NCBI GenBank assembly: GCA_937890735.1
Contig: CALACZ010000019.1
Location: forward strand, 1 to 6,808
DNA: 6,808 nt
Source: an uncultured Bacillota bacterium
GTDB lineage: Bacteria > Bacillota > Clostridia > Oscillospirales > Oscillospiraceae
Reading direction: 5' to 3'
The stretch's first letter is position 1; every line of letters begins with the position of its first letter. A model generated the notes under the pieces. It was not told the origin of the DNA and made no database searches. It saw only the letters and a list, made by a program, of their open reading frames with translations. A program made the translations under genes and the position numbers. Positions 1 through 6,006 of the stretch are shown one piece after another.

Positions 1-129
1 CAAACCGCAGAATTGGCGGAAAAGATCCGGCGAAGCGCGCCGACGCAATTGCGCGGTGCTGCCGCCACAAAAGTCCCGGAGCAGCTTTTGCTGCTCCGGG
101 CATACGCGAATCTCGGGGGAGGAGTGCCA
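1..129 (+). other. Lead-in to transport operon; no gene assigned
   Basis: None of the three forward frames contains a stop codon in this stretch, so the tail of an upstream gene could reach into it, but no frame gives a recognisable protein family. In CUT1-type sugar transporter operons the solute-binding protein gene usually sits just upstream of the MalF-like permease, so this may be the end of, or the gap after, such a gene (inference). The second half carries a strong hairpin (75-100) and the ribosome binding site GGAGGAG (118-124) for the first permease. No promoter was recognised. Confidence 0.4.
75..100 (+). promoter_or_regulatory. Perfect 11-bp intercistronic hairpin
   Basis: Bases 75-85 and 90-100 are exact inverted repeats (CCCGGAGCAGC / GCTGCTCCGGG) around a TTTT loop. 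No T-tract follows, so it is a poor intrinsic terminator. Hairpins of this type between a binding-protein gene and permease genes commonly protect the upstream mRNA from 3' exonucleases or partly attenuate transcription, giving more binding protein than permease. That role is inferred here because the upstream gene is not visible. Confidence 0.7.
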
Positions 130-1017
130 ATGCGCCCGAAACTCAAAAAAATCAACAACAAGCTGCGCGATCTCCTGAACTCGCTGTGCTTTTCAGGGCC
201 GAGCTTTCTGGGAATGCTGGCGTTTTTCATCGTGCCGTTCGGCGTGGTCGTGTACTACTCGTTCATCGCCGGCGCGATGGACAGCAGCTTCGCGGGGCTG
301 AAAAACTACATAAACGTCCTGAATAACGAAGCCTTCAAGATCGCGGTGCGCAATACGGCGGTATTTTCCGCGCTGGCGGTGCCGCTGGCGGTGGTGCTGT
401 CGCTGGCGCTGGCGCTGATGCTGGAGGCGCGCATCCCGATGAAAAGCGAGCTGCGCACGTTCTTTTTAAGCCCCATGATGGTGCCCATCGCGTCCATCAT
501 TCTGGTGTGGCAGGTGCTGTTCCACTACAACGGCGTGATGAACGAGTTCCTCGCCGTGTTCGGCGCGGACAAGATCGACTGGCTCAAGTCCGACTACTGC
601 CTGCTCGTGATCGTGCTGCTGTTTTTGTGGAAAAACCTCGGCTACAACATGATCCTCTTTATGGCGGCGCTCAACAACATCCCCAGGGAGATGCTGGAGG
701 CGGCGGAGCTGGACGGCGCGTCGGGCTGGTGTCAGCTCATCCACATCAAGCTGCGGTTTTTATCGCCCACGGTGCTGTTTGTGACGATCCTGTCCATCAT
801 CAACTCCTTTAAGGTGTTTCGTGAGATCTACCTGCTGACAGGCGACTACCCCTACACAGGGCTTTATATGCTCCAGCATTTCATGAACAATATGTTCAAT
901 AACCTCGATTATCAGAAGCTCTCGGCGGCGGCGGTGCTGCTGGCGCTGGTCATCATCGCGCTCGTCGCCATCCTCTTCGCGGTGGAGAACTACTTCGGAA
1001 AGGACGTGGAAGGATGA
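130..1017 (+). CDS. CUT1-type sugar ABC transporter permease, MalF/UgpA-like
   Basis: Membrane-spanning subunit of a carbohydrate-importer-type ABC transporter (295 aa, usual for the family). ATG at 130 is chosen because GGAGGAG (118-124) lies 5 nt upstream; the frame is open further 5' but the extra residues do not resemble the family. A basic N-terminus leads into the first helix at about residues 25-47, followed by helices near 76-98, 112-131, 156-178, 213-230 and 266-288. The cytoplasmic EAA loop that docks on the ATPase is clear at 190-213 (E-A-A, then D195-G196-A197). Its usual I-x-L-P proline is replaced by Arg209, while the later proline (213) is kept. The gene overlaps the next permease by 4 nt (ATGA), and the two would form the heterodimeric channel. 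The substrate cannot be read from sequence, and no ATPase is encoded nearby. Confidence 0.93.
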   Translation: MRPKLKKINNKLRDLLNSLCFSGPSFLGMLAFFIVPFGVVVYYSFIAGAMDSSFAGLKNYINVLNNEAFKIAVRNTAVFSALAVPLAVVLSLALALMLEARIPMKSELRTFFLSPMMVPIASIILVWQVLFHYNGVMNEFLAVFGADKIDWLKSDYCLLVIVLLFLWKNLGYNMILFMAALNNIPREMLEAAELDGASGWCQLIHIKLRFLSPTVLFVTILSIINSFKVFREIYLLTGDYPYTGLYMLQHFMNNMFNNLDYQKLSAAAVLLALVIIALVAILFAVENYFGKDVEG

Positions 1018-1898
1018 AGAAAAAACGCTATTTTTCGCGCGGCGTGCTCACGCTGATCGCCTTTACGTTCGCGATCCTGTTTCTGCTGCCCACGGTGCTC
1101 ACGATCACGAACTCGTTCATGACGCAAAGCGAGATCACCGCCAACTACGGGCAGATCTTCCAGAACGCAGCCTCCGACGCAAAGAGCTTTATCTCCAAGA
1201 CCATCAACCTCAAGTTCATCCCCGATAAGGTCAGCTTCAGCCAGTATTTTACGGTGCTGCTCAAAAGCCCGGACTATCTGCTGAAGTTCTGGAACTCGGT
1301 CATTCTGGTCGTGCCGATCGTGCTGGCGCAGCTCATGGTCGCCTCTATCGCCGCCTACGGCTTTACGCGCTGGCGCGGCAGGGTGCGCGACGGCATCTTC
1401 TTTGCGTATGTGATCCTGATGCTCATGCCGTATCAGGTCACGCTCGTGCCGAACTACCTTGTGAGCGACTGGCTCGGCATTCTCAACACCCGCTGGGCGA
1501 TCATCCTGCCGGGCGCGTTCGCGCCGTTTTCGGTGTTTCTGCTCACAAAATTCATGCGCCGCATCCCCAAGTCGCTCATCGAGTCGGCGAAATTGGACGG
1601 CGCGGGCGAGTGGCAGATCTTCTGGTATATCTGCCTGCCGCAGTGCCGCAGCGCGCTGTATTCCATCGCCATTCTGGTGTTCATCGACTACTGGAACATG
1701 GTCGAGCAGCCGCTCATTCTCCTGCCGAACGCGGATATGCAGCCGCTGTCGGTGTATCTTTCCAAAATCAACGCCGGTGAAATTGGCGTAGCGTTCGCCG
1801 TGGCGGTCATTTACATGATCCCCGGTCTGCTGCTGTTTTTGCACGGCGAGGCATATCTGGTGGAGGGCATTGCCTACTCCGGCTCGGTGAAAGGATAA
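1014..1898 (+). CDS. CUT1-type sugar ABC transporter permease, MalG/UgpE-like
   Basis: Partner permease of the preceding gene (294 aa). The ATG overlaps the upstream TGA as ATGA, with AAAGGA (999-1004) 9 nt upstream, which indicates translational coupling. The N-terminus is MKKKR followed by a hydrophobic helix (about 10-33). An extracytoplasmic loop of about 60 residues separates it from a second helix that begins near the family-typical F-W-N-S (92-95). The EAA loop reads E190-S-A with D195-G196-A197 and the I-x-L-P proline at 209; the second proline seen in many relatives is absent. The C-terminus ends in a G-I-A-Y-S-G-S-V-K-G type tail, the normal MalG-family ending, so the protein is complete. 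The two permeases are assigned to an importer by family, but the export-type genes that follow in the same transcript leave the direction and substrate open. Confidence 0.94.
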   Translation: MKKKRYFSRGVLTLIAFTFAILFLLPTVLTITNSFMTQSEITANYGQIFQNAASDAKSFISKTINLKFIPDKVSFSQYFTVLLKSPDYLLKFWNSVILVVPIVLAQLMVASIAAYGFTRWRGRVRDGIFFAYVILMLMPYQVTLVPNYLVSDWLGILNTRWAIILPGAFAPFSVFLLTKFMRRIPKSLIESAKLDGAGEWQIFWYICLPQCRSALYSIAILVFIDYWNMVEQPLILLPNADMQPLSVYLSKINAGEIGVAFAVAVIYMIPGLLLFLHGEAYLVEGIAYSGSVKG

Positions 1899-1910
1899 GA
1901 GGTGTAAGCT

Positions 1911-3812
1911 ATGGAAATGCAAGTCAAACGCAGAGAATGGGTCAAAACCGCCGCCATCATCTTTCTGGCGATCTTGCTGGTGCTGACGTTTTTCTCGAAC
2001 ACGATCATGAACCACTCCCTGCCGGAGGTGGCGACGCAGAGCGTCCAGTCCGGCACCATCAACGCCAAAATTCGCGGCACGGGCACGGTGACGGCGAACG
2101 AGTCGTACGAGGTGACGGTCGAGCAGTCGCATAAGGTCGCCAGCGTCCTCGTCAAGGAGGGGCAGGAGGTCAAGGTGGACGACGTGCTCTTCCGCTTTGA
2201 GGGCGGCGAGAGCGACGAGCTGAAAGCCGCGCAGGACGCGCTGGATCAGGCGGAGCAGGCATATGAAAAGAGCCTCATCGAAGCCGGCAACACCGCCGCC
2301 AAGGAAAACCGTGAAATTCAGAAGGCGCGCGACGCGTATAACGAAGCGCTGGCGGTGTATCAGCAGTACAGCACGATGAGCGCCACGCAGATCGCCACCA
2401 GGCTGGCGGAGGCGGAGGTCCGGCTGAAGGATCTGCAAACGGAAAGCTCGCAGGCACAGCAGGATTACGACGACGCCAAGGCGGAATACGATCAGCTCGC
2501 GTCGCAGATCGCCGGTCTGGAAACGGACATCAGCGACTATGAAAAGCTGGTTGACAGCGCGCAGAGTGAGCTGGAGGCTCTGGACGATAAGAAAAGCGCC
2601 GCCGACAGCGCTGAACAGGAATATGACGGCACTTACGCTGCATATCAGGAAGATTACGACAATTTCTTTACCAATTCAGAGGTTGGAGAGAATCACAGCA
2701 AGGCTTCTGCCTATGCAGACGATCTGAGCCTGATGGAGACTGCTCTTAAAATCGATGCAGCTACCGCACAAAAGTATTCAACAGCATATAAGGCTGTCGC
2801 TGAAGCTCTTGCGGCAAAGGAAAAAGCGGAAAGCGACCTGGACCGCGCGTGCAGCAGCGGAGATTACACAAGTACGCGCAATGAATTGGCAAGCGAAAAG
2901 TCCACAGCCGAGGATAATCTCGCCGATGCCGAGGGCGAGCTGCGCAGGCTCAAAAAGCAGCAGGGCGACGATGATTACCTGAATGACCTGAAATATGCCG
3001 TAACAGAGGCGAATCAGGCTGTTACCGACCAGCAGGCGGAATATGACAAGCTCTCCAAGGCGTCCACTGCCGCCGCCACGATGCAGACCGCCAAGGAGAC
3101 GCTCGAAAACCTTGTGTTCGAGCAGGGGCTCGCCGATTCCTCGAGCGTGGACATCCAGGCTGCAAAGAAATCCATCGAAGAGCAGCGCGAGACCGTTGCA
3201 AAGCTCGAGAAGGAATCGGAGGGCGGCGAGGTCAAGTCGCCGGTGAACGGCACGATCTCCTCTCTGTCCGTCTCCGCCGGGCAGACGGCAAACGCCGGCA
3301 CGGCGCTTGCCAAGATCGACCTGACCGACCGCGGCTATACCGTCAAGATCTCCGTCACGAACGAGCAGGCGAAAAAGGTCACCATCGGCGAGCAGGCGGA
3401 GCTGGTCAACTACTGGTGGGGCGGCGACGACATCACCGCCACGCTGGAATCCGTCGGCACCGACCCCTCTGATCCCAGCAAGGGCAAGCAGCTCACATTC
3501 CGGCTGGACGGCGCGGTCGAGCCGGGGCAGAGCCTGACGCTGTCCATCGGGCAGAAGAGCGCGAATTACGACTGTCTCGTGCCCAATTCCGCCGTGCGCA
3601 GCGACAATAACGGCTCGTTCGTGCTGCTCGTCACCTCCAAGAGCAGCCCCCTCGGCAACCGCTACACCGCCACGCGCGTGTCTGTGAACGTGCTCGCCTC
3701 CGACGATACGAGCACCGCCGTGACGGGGCTGTCCGCGGGTGATTTCGTCCTGACCACGTCCAGCAAGCCCGTATCCTCCGGGATGCAGGTGCGGCTGGCG
3801 GATGAGAGCTGA
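1911..3812 (+). CDS. HlyD/MacA-type membrane-fusion (adaptor) protein with very long coiled coil
   Basis: Adaptor of the periplasmic-adaptor/HlyD superfamily, anchored in the membrane and extending outward. The 633 residues are well above the 350-450 usual for MacA or YknX-type proteins. Visible order: basic N-terminus and one membrane helix (about 12-29); first half of the lipoyl-like domain (about 66-97, with V-K-E-G-Q-E-V); an Ala/Glu/Lys/Gln-rich coiled-coil hairpin (about 100-438); second lipoyl half (about 440-470, S-P-V-N-G-T-I and S-A-G-Q); a beta-barrel region (about 475-545); and a membrane-proximal domain with a V-P-N-S-A-V motif and a C-terminal G-L-S-A-G-D-F-V segment. The start is supported by AGAGGTG (1898-1904). 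It begins 12 nt after the upstream permease stop and overlaps the next gene. DNA for the coil tip is AT-richer than its flanks. Such adaptors normally serve MacB-type exporters. A partner here could be the next gene product, the two permeases, or both (inference). Confidence 0.9.
   Translation: MEMQVKRREWVKTAAIIFLAILLVLTFFSNTIMNHSLPEVATQSVQSGTINAKIRGTGTVTANESYEVTVEQSHKVASVLVKEGQEVKVDDVLFRFEGGESDELKAAQDALDQAEQAYEKSLIEAGNTAAKENREIQKARDAYNEALAVYQQYSTMSATQIATRLAEAEVRLKDLQTESSQAQQDYDDAKAEYDQLASQIAGLETDISDYEKLVDSAQSELEALDDKKSAADSAEQEYDGTYAAYQEDYDNFFTNSEVGENHSKASAYADDLSLMETALKIDAATAQKYSTAYKAVAEALAAKEKAESDLDRACSSGDYTSTRNELASEKSTAEDNLADAEGELRRLKKQQGDDDYLNDLKYAVTEANQAVTDQQAEYDKLSKASTAAATMQTAKETLENLVFEQGLADSSSVDIQAAKKSIEEQRETVAKLEKESEGGEVKSPVNGTISSLSVSAGQTANAGTALAKIDLTDRGYTVKISVTNEQAKKVTIGEQAELVNYWWGGDDITATLESVGTDPSDPSKGKQLTFRLDGAVEPGQSLTLSIGQKSANYDCLVPNSAVRSDNNGSFVLLVTSKSSPLGNRYTATRVSVNVLASDDTSTAVTGLSAGDFVLTTSSKPVSSGMQVRLADES
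2611..3060 (+). other. AT-richer segment inside the adaptor coiled coil
   Basis: Within the adaptor gene this stretch changes composition while staying in frame. Hand counts give 82 G+C of 180 bases in 2641-2820 (46%), against 40 of 60 in 2401-2460 (67%). Alanine codons shift from mostly GCG/GCC to frequent GCT/GCA, and TCT, CTT and TCA appear. It encodes approximately residues 234-383, the distal part of the coiled-coil hairpin. This is compatible with intragenic recombination or a replaced tip. Confidence 0.6.
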
Positions 3813-4899
3813 GATGGGCGGCGGCAAATTTCTGCGCGGCAAAGAAAGACCGCGCCTGAACGCAAAGCAGCTCGTGCTGCTGATCCTTGCGGTCGTTTTG
3901 CTCATGCTGGCGCTTTTGTGCGCACTGGGGCTGCACCGTATGCGAAACACCCTCCTCACGCAGTCGGCGGCGCAGGCGTGGCGCGGCGAGAGCGAGATGC
4001 GCTTTGCGCAGCTGTCGGTGTTCCTGCCGAACGATAGCCTTGCCACAGAGGACGATATTCGCACGTTCCGGCAGTCGCTCGATTCCGCGCTCGTCACCGC
4101 GTCGCTCGAAGCGCCGGAGGGCGGCAGCCTCTACGATGACGCGTATTCCGGCACGGCGAGCCTGACGGTGGAAAACGGCACGAAATCGGTCAGCGTCAAG
4201 ACCATCGGCGTGGGCGGGGACTTTTTCCTGTTCCACCCGCTGCGGCTCGTCTCCGGCAGCTATCTGACGGCGGATGATTTCATGCGCGACCGCGTCGTGC
4301 TCGACGAAAACCTCGCCTGGGCGCTGTTCGGCAGTAATGACGTCGCGGGCATGAGCGTGACCATCAACGGTCTGCAATACCCCATCGCGGGCGTGGTGGC
4401 GCGTGAGGACGATTTCGCCACCAAAAAGGCATACACCGACGACGTGGGGATGTTCATGTGCTACGAGGCGATGAACGCCATTTCCGAGACGAAGCTCTCG
4501 TGCTACGAGCTGGTCGCGCCGAATATGGTCAGCGGCTTTGCCTACGGGCTGGTGGAGCAGAATTTCAAGCCCGACGGCGGCGTGATCGTGGAGAACAGCA
4601 AGCGTTTTTCCACGTTCAGCCTCATAAGCGTCCTTCTGGATTTTGACGCGCGGACGATGAATGAGAAGGGTATCCTGTACCCCTATTGGGAAAACGCCGC
4701 GCGGGTCTGTGAAAATCATGCCGCGCTGTACCTGCTGGGGCTGGTGCTGTTTTCGATCTACCCCATCGTGCTCACCGTCGTCTGGCTGGTCAAATTCCTC
4801 CGCCGCACCGCCGAGCGCGTCGGCGAGGAGGTCGCCGAAAGCGTGGAGCAGAAGATCGAGGAAAACAAGGAAAAGCATTATACGAGGACCGGGATATAA
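3802..4899 (+). CDS. MacB/FtsX-type extracellular core-domain protein with only two membrane helices
   Basis: Membrane protein of 365 aa. It has one N-terminal helix (about 23-44), a large extracytoplasmic domain (about 50-300), one C-terminal helix (about 308-331) and a charged cytoplasmic tail rich in Glu/Lys (about 332-365). The external domain resembles the MacB periplasmic core domain: a V-x-x-I-G-V-G-G-D-F-F segment (132-142), L-x-x-G-S-Y-L at about 149-155, V-V-L-D-E (165-169) and A-L-F-G (174-177), followed by a G-x-x-V-x-I-N-G-x-x-Y-x-I-x-G-V-V pattern. Full MacB/FtsX permeases have four helices, three of them after this domain; here two are missing and no ATPase is fused. ATG 3802 overlaps the adaptor gene by 11 nt and has AGGTG 10 nt upstream; ATG 3814, four codons later, has a weak GAGAG and is equally possible. 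Pairing with the adaptor is inferred from the overlap; transport activity by itself is doubtful. Confidence 0.8.
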   Translation: MRAEMGGGKFLRGKERPRLNAKQLVLLILAVVLLMLALLCALGLHRMRNTLLTQSAAQAWRGESEMRFAQLSVFLPNDSLATEDDIRTFRQSLDSALVTASLEAPEGGSLYDDAYSGTASLTVENGTKSVSVKTIGVGGDFFLFHPLRLVSGSYLTADDFMRDRVVLDENLAWALFGSNDVAGMSVTINGLQYPIAGVVAREDDFATKKAYTDDVGMFMCYEAMNAISETKLSCYELVAPNMVSGFAYGLVEQNFKPDGGVIVENSKRFSTFSLISVLLDFDARTMNEKGILYPYWENAARVCENHAALYLLGLVLFSIYPIVLTVVWLVKFLRRTAERVGEEVAESVEQKIEENKEKHYTRTGI

Positions 4900-4936
4900 A
4901 AATGCGCCCTTGCCGCTTGGCGGCGGGGGCGCATTT
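4900..4936. terminator. Bidirectional hairpin terminator between convergent genes
   Basis: AAATGCGCCC (4900-4909) pairs with GGGCGCATTT (4927-4936). The stem continues through two T-G wobbles and GCCGC/GCGGC to a 3-nt loop (4917-4919). It starts directly after the stop codon of the transport operon. On the + strand only ATTT follows, a modest U-tract. On the - strand the stem runs into ATTTTTATAT, a better terminator for the convergent thiolation gene, although that gene ends about 120 nt away. Confidence 0.8.
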
Positions 4937-4964
4937 CGTAAATGTTGGATCGTGGAGCGGTTAT

Positions 4965-5027
4965 AATTTGCCATAGGGGTCGATGCTGTGTCAAGAGCCC
5001 CTCCCCCTACGGTAATGCGGGCAAATT
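4965..5027. repeat. Nested inverted repeat in convergent intergenic gap
   Basis: Outer arms AATTTGCC (4965-4972) and GGCAAATT (5020-5027) are exact inverted repeats, and inside them TAGGGG (4974-4979) and CCCCTA (5004-5009) are also exact inverted repeats. The arrangement could fold as an interrupted stem in the 3' untranslated RNA of either neighbour or be a remnant of a dispersed intergenic repeat. No coding frame was recognised here. Confidence 0.4.
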
Positions 5028-5057
5028 TACGGGAACGCTTTGGCGCGGCGCAAAATA

Positions 5058-5774
5058 TCAGCCCTCCACGCCCCACTTTGGGAGCGGCAAGCGCTGCATT
5101 GCGCCGAAAATTTTCGTTTTGAGGTCGGGGTACTGGGCTTGCAGCGTGACGATCAGCTCCTTGACCTCCTGGCGCTTCGTGTGCTTGTCGGCGGGGCAGG
5201 TGTTGTGCACCACGGGCAGCTGCATCCGCGCGGCAAAATGCTCGATCGCCTGCTCGCCGACGTACAGCATCGGGCGGATCTGCGTCACGCCCGTGCGGCT
5301 GAGGTACGTCACCGGCTCAAAGCAGCCGATGCGCCCCTCGTAAAGAAGGCTCATGAGCATCGTCTCCACCGCGTCGTCAAAATGATGCCCCAGCGCCACT
5401 TTATTAAAGCCGTGCTCCAGAATGAGGTCGTTCAGCGCCCCGCGGCGCATTTTCGCGCACATGGAGCACGGATTTTTCTCCTTGCGATAGTCAAAAATGA
5501 TCTTGCCGATCTCGGTGCGGCGGAGCGTGAACGGCACGTCCAGCTTGCGGCACAGCGCCTCCACGGGCGCAAAATCCATGCCGCCCAGCCCCATGTCGAT
5601 GCTCAGCGCCTCCAGCTCGAACGGCTTGGGATAGTAGGCGCGCAGTGCCGCGAGAACGCTCAGCAGCGTGAGAGAATCCTTGCCGCCCGACACGCCGACG
5701 GCAATACGGTCGCCCGCCTCGATCATATGGTAATCGTCGATGCACCGGCGTATTAGCCCCATCATTTTCTGCAT
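5058..5774 (-). CDS. ttcA: TtcA-family tRNA 2-thiocytidine-type thiolation enzyme (PP-loop, Fe-S)
   Basis: ATP-dependent tRNA sulfurtransferase family member (238 aa; E. coli TtcA is about 310). The PP-loop S-G-G-K-D-S, which binds ATP and adenylates the target base, is at 29-34. C-S-M-C (103-106) followed by K-M-R-R-G matches the TtcA cysteine pair, L-G-H-H-F-D-D (128-134) is the conserved family motif, and Cys193 in a H-N-T-C-P context fits the third iron-sulfur ligand. These three cysteines would hold the [4Fe-4S] cluster used for sulfur transfer. The start at 5774 is chosen over an upstream ATG at 5852 because TGGAGG lies just upstream and family similarity begins here. The gene is convergent with the transport operon and divergent from rplM. 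TtcA proper makes 2-thiocytidine at position 32 in proteobacterial tRNAs; the exact target in this lineage is not known from the sequence, so the symbol denotes family. Confidence 0.88.
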   Translation of the reverse strand: MQKMMGLIRRCIDDYHMIEAGDRIAVGVSGGKDSLTLLSVLAALRAYYPKPFELEALSIDMGLGGMDFAPVEALCRKLDVPFTLRRTEIGKIIFDYRKEKNPCSMCAKMRRGALNDLILEHGFNKVALGHHFDDAVETMLMSLLYEGRIGCFEPVTYLSRTGVTQIRPMLYVGEQAIEHFAARMQLPVVHNTCPADKHTKRQEVKELIVTLQAQYPDLKTKIFGAMQRLPLPKWGVEG

Positions 5775-5780
5775 GATCTG

Positions 5781-5786
5781 CCTCCA
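5781..5786 (-). promoter_or_regulatory. Ribosome binding site of the ttcA-like gene
   Basis: On the minus strand this reads TGGAGG, 6 nt before the ATG whose first base is 5774. It decides the start in favour of the 238-residue protein and against the 26-residue longer form beginning at 5852. No convincing -35/-10 pair was found for this gene on the minus strand. Confidence 0.8.
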
Positions 5787-5810
5787 AAATGTGAAATGCG
5801 TTTTGAGTAT

Positions 5811-5854
5811 TTGCGAGCATCCAAGAGGAAAACGGAGATTTTGCGAGAACATCC
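5811..5854. repeat. Two imperfect direct repeats upstream of the ttcA-like gene
   Basis: TTGCGAGCATCC (5811-5822) and TTGCGAGAACATCC (5841-5854) differ by a 2-base insertion and begin exactly 30 bases apart, about three helical turns. They lie between the divergent start codons of the ttcA-like gene and rplM, upstream of the rplM promoter. A paired protein-binding site is possible but not demonstrated by the sequence. Confidence 0.35.
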
Positions 5855-5858
5855 GCCG

Positions 5859-5883
5859 ATTTTTTGATTTTGCACAAAAAATT
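5859..5883 (+). promoter_or_regulatory. A/T-rich UP-element-like tract
   Basis: A T-tract and an A-tract lie immediately upstream of the -35 box of the ribosomal protein promoter, in otherwise GC-rich DNA. Such tracts bind the RNA polymerase alpha-subunit C-terminal domains and boost strong promoters, which suits a ribosomal protein operon. The role is inferred from position and composition. Confidence 0.5.
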
Positions 5884-5885
5884 CG

Positions 5886-5914
5886 TTGACACGCGCCGCG
5901 CCGTGTGGTATAAA
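5886..5914 (+). promoter_or_regulatory. SigA/sigma-70-type promoter of rplM-rpsI
   Basis: A perfect -35 TTGACA (5886-5891) is separated by 17 nt from TATAAA (5909-5914), one mismatch from the TATAAT consensus. Transcription should start near 5920-5922, giving a leader of about 85 nt before the rplM ATG. The near-consensus boxes and optimal spacing fit a highly expressed housekeeping operon. Confidence 0.9.
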
Positions 5915-5918
5915 AATA

Positions 5919-6006
5919 GGGCGCGCTTGGGGACTATTTTATACGCGCGCTCAACATTTGTCAAAATTTTTTATAGAAAGCATCGCTTTCAAACGGAGGA
6001 AACACA
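5919..6006 (+). promoter_or_regulatory. Structured 5' leader of rplM-rpsI, possible L13 autoregulatory leader
   Basis: GGGCGCGC (5919-5926) can pair with GCGCGCTC (5945-5952, one G-U) around an 18-nt loop, forming a hairpin close to the predicted 5' end. A second hairpin, GAAAGC/GCTTTC (5976-5990) with a 3-nt loop, stands 4 nt before the ribosome binding site GGAGGA (5995-6000). Firmicute rplM operons are known to have L13-binding leader RNAs; whether this leader matches that class is inference from position and structure only. Confidence 0.5.

Noticed and set aside
75..100. Hairpin read as an intrinsic terminator of the upstream gene
   Set aside because: No T-tract follows on either strand, and the permease genes downstream have no visible promoter of their own.
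13..129. N-terminal extension of the first permease from a TTG at 13
   Set aside because: The extra 39 residues run through the hairpin and do not resemble a permease N-terminus, whereas ATG 130 has an excellent ribosome binding site.
990..2438. Long minus-strand open frame (482 codons) opposite the second permease and adaptor
   Set aside because: Its translation is rich in His, Arg, Gln and Asp with no recognisable domain, and it lies antisense to well-supported genes; GC-rich codon use on the + strand suppresses stops on the other strand.
2778..5076. Two large overlapping minus-strand open frames (2778-4097 and 3631-5076)
   Set aside because: Both are Arg/His/Ala-rich shadows of the adaptor and MacB-like genes, without convincing start sites or family motifs.
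5040..5756. Plus-strand open frame of 238 codons
   Set aside because: It is the antisense shadow of the ttcA-like gene, which has all expected motifs on the minus strand.
5775..5852. Longer start for the ttcA-like gene at 5852
   Set aside because: TGGAGG lies directly before the ATG at 5774 and family similarity begins there; the upstream extension is AT-rich and unlike the family.
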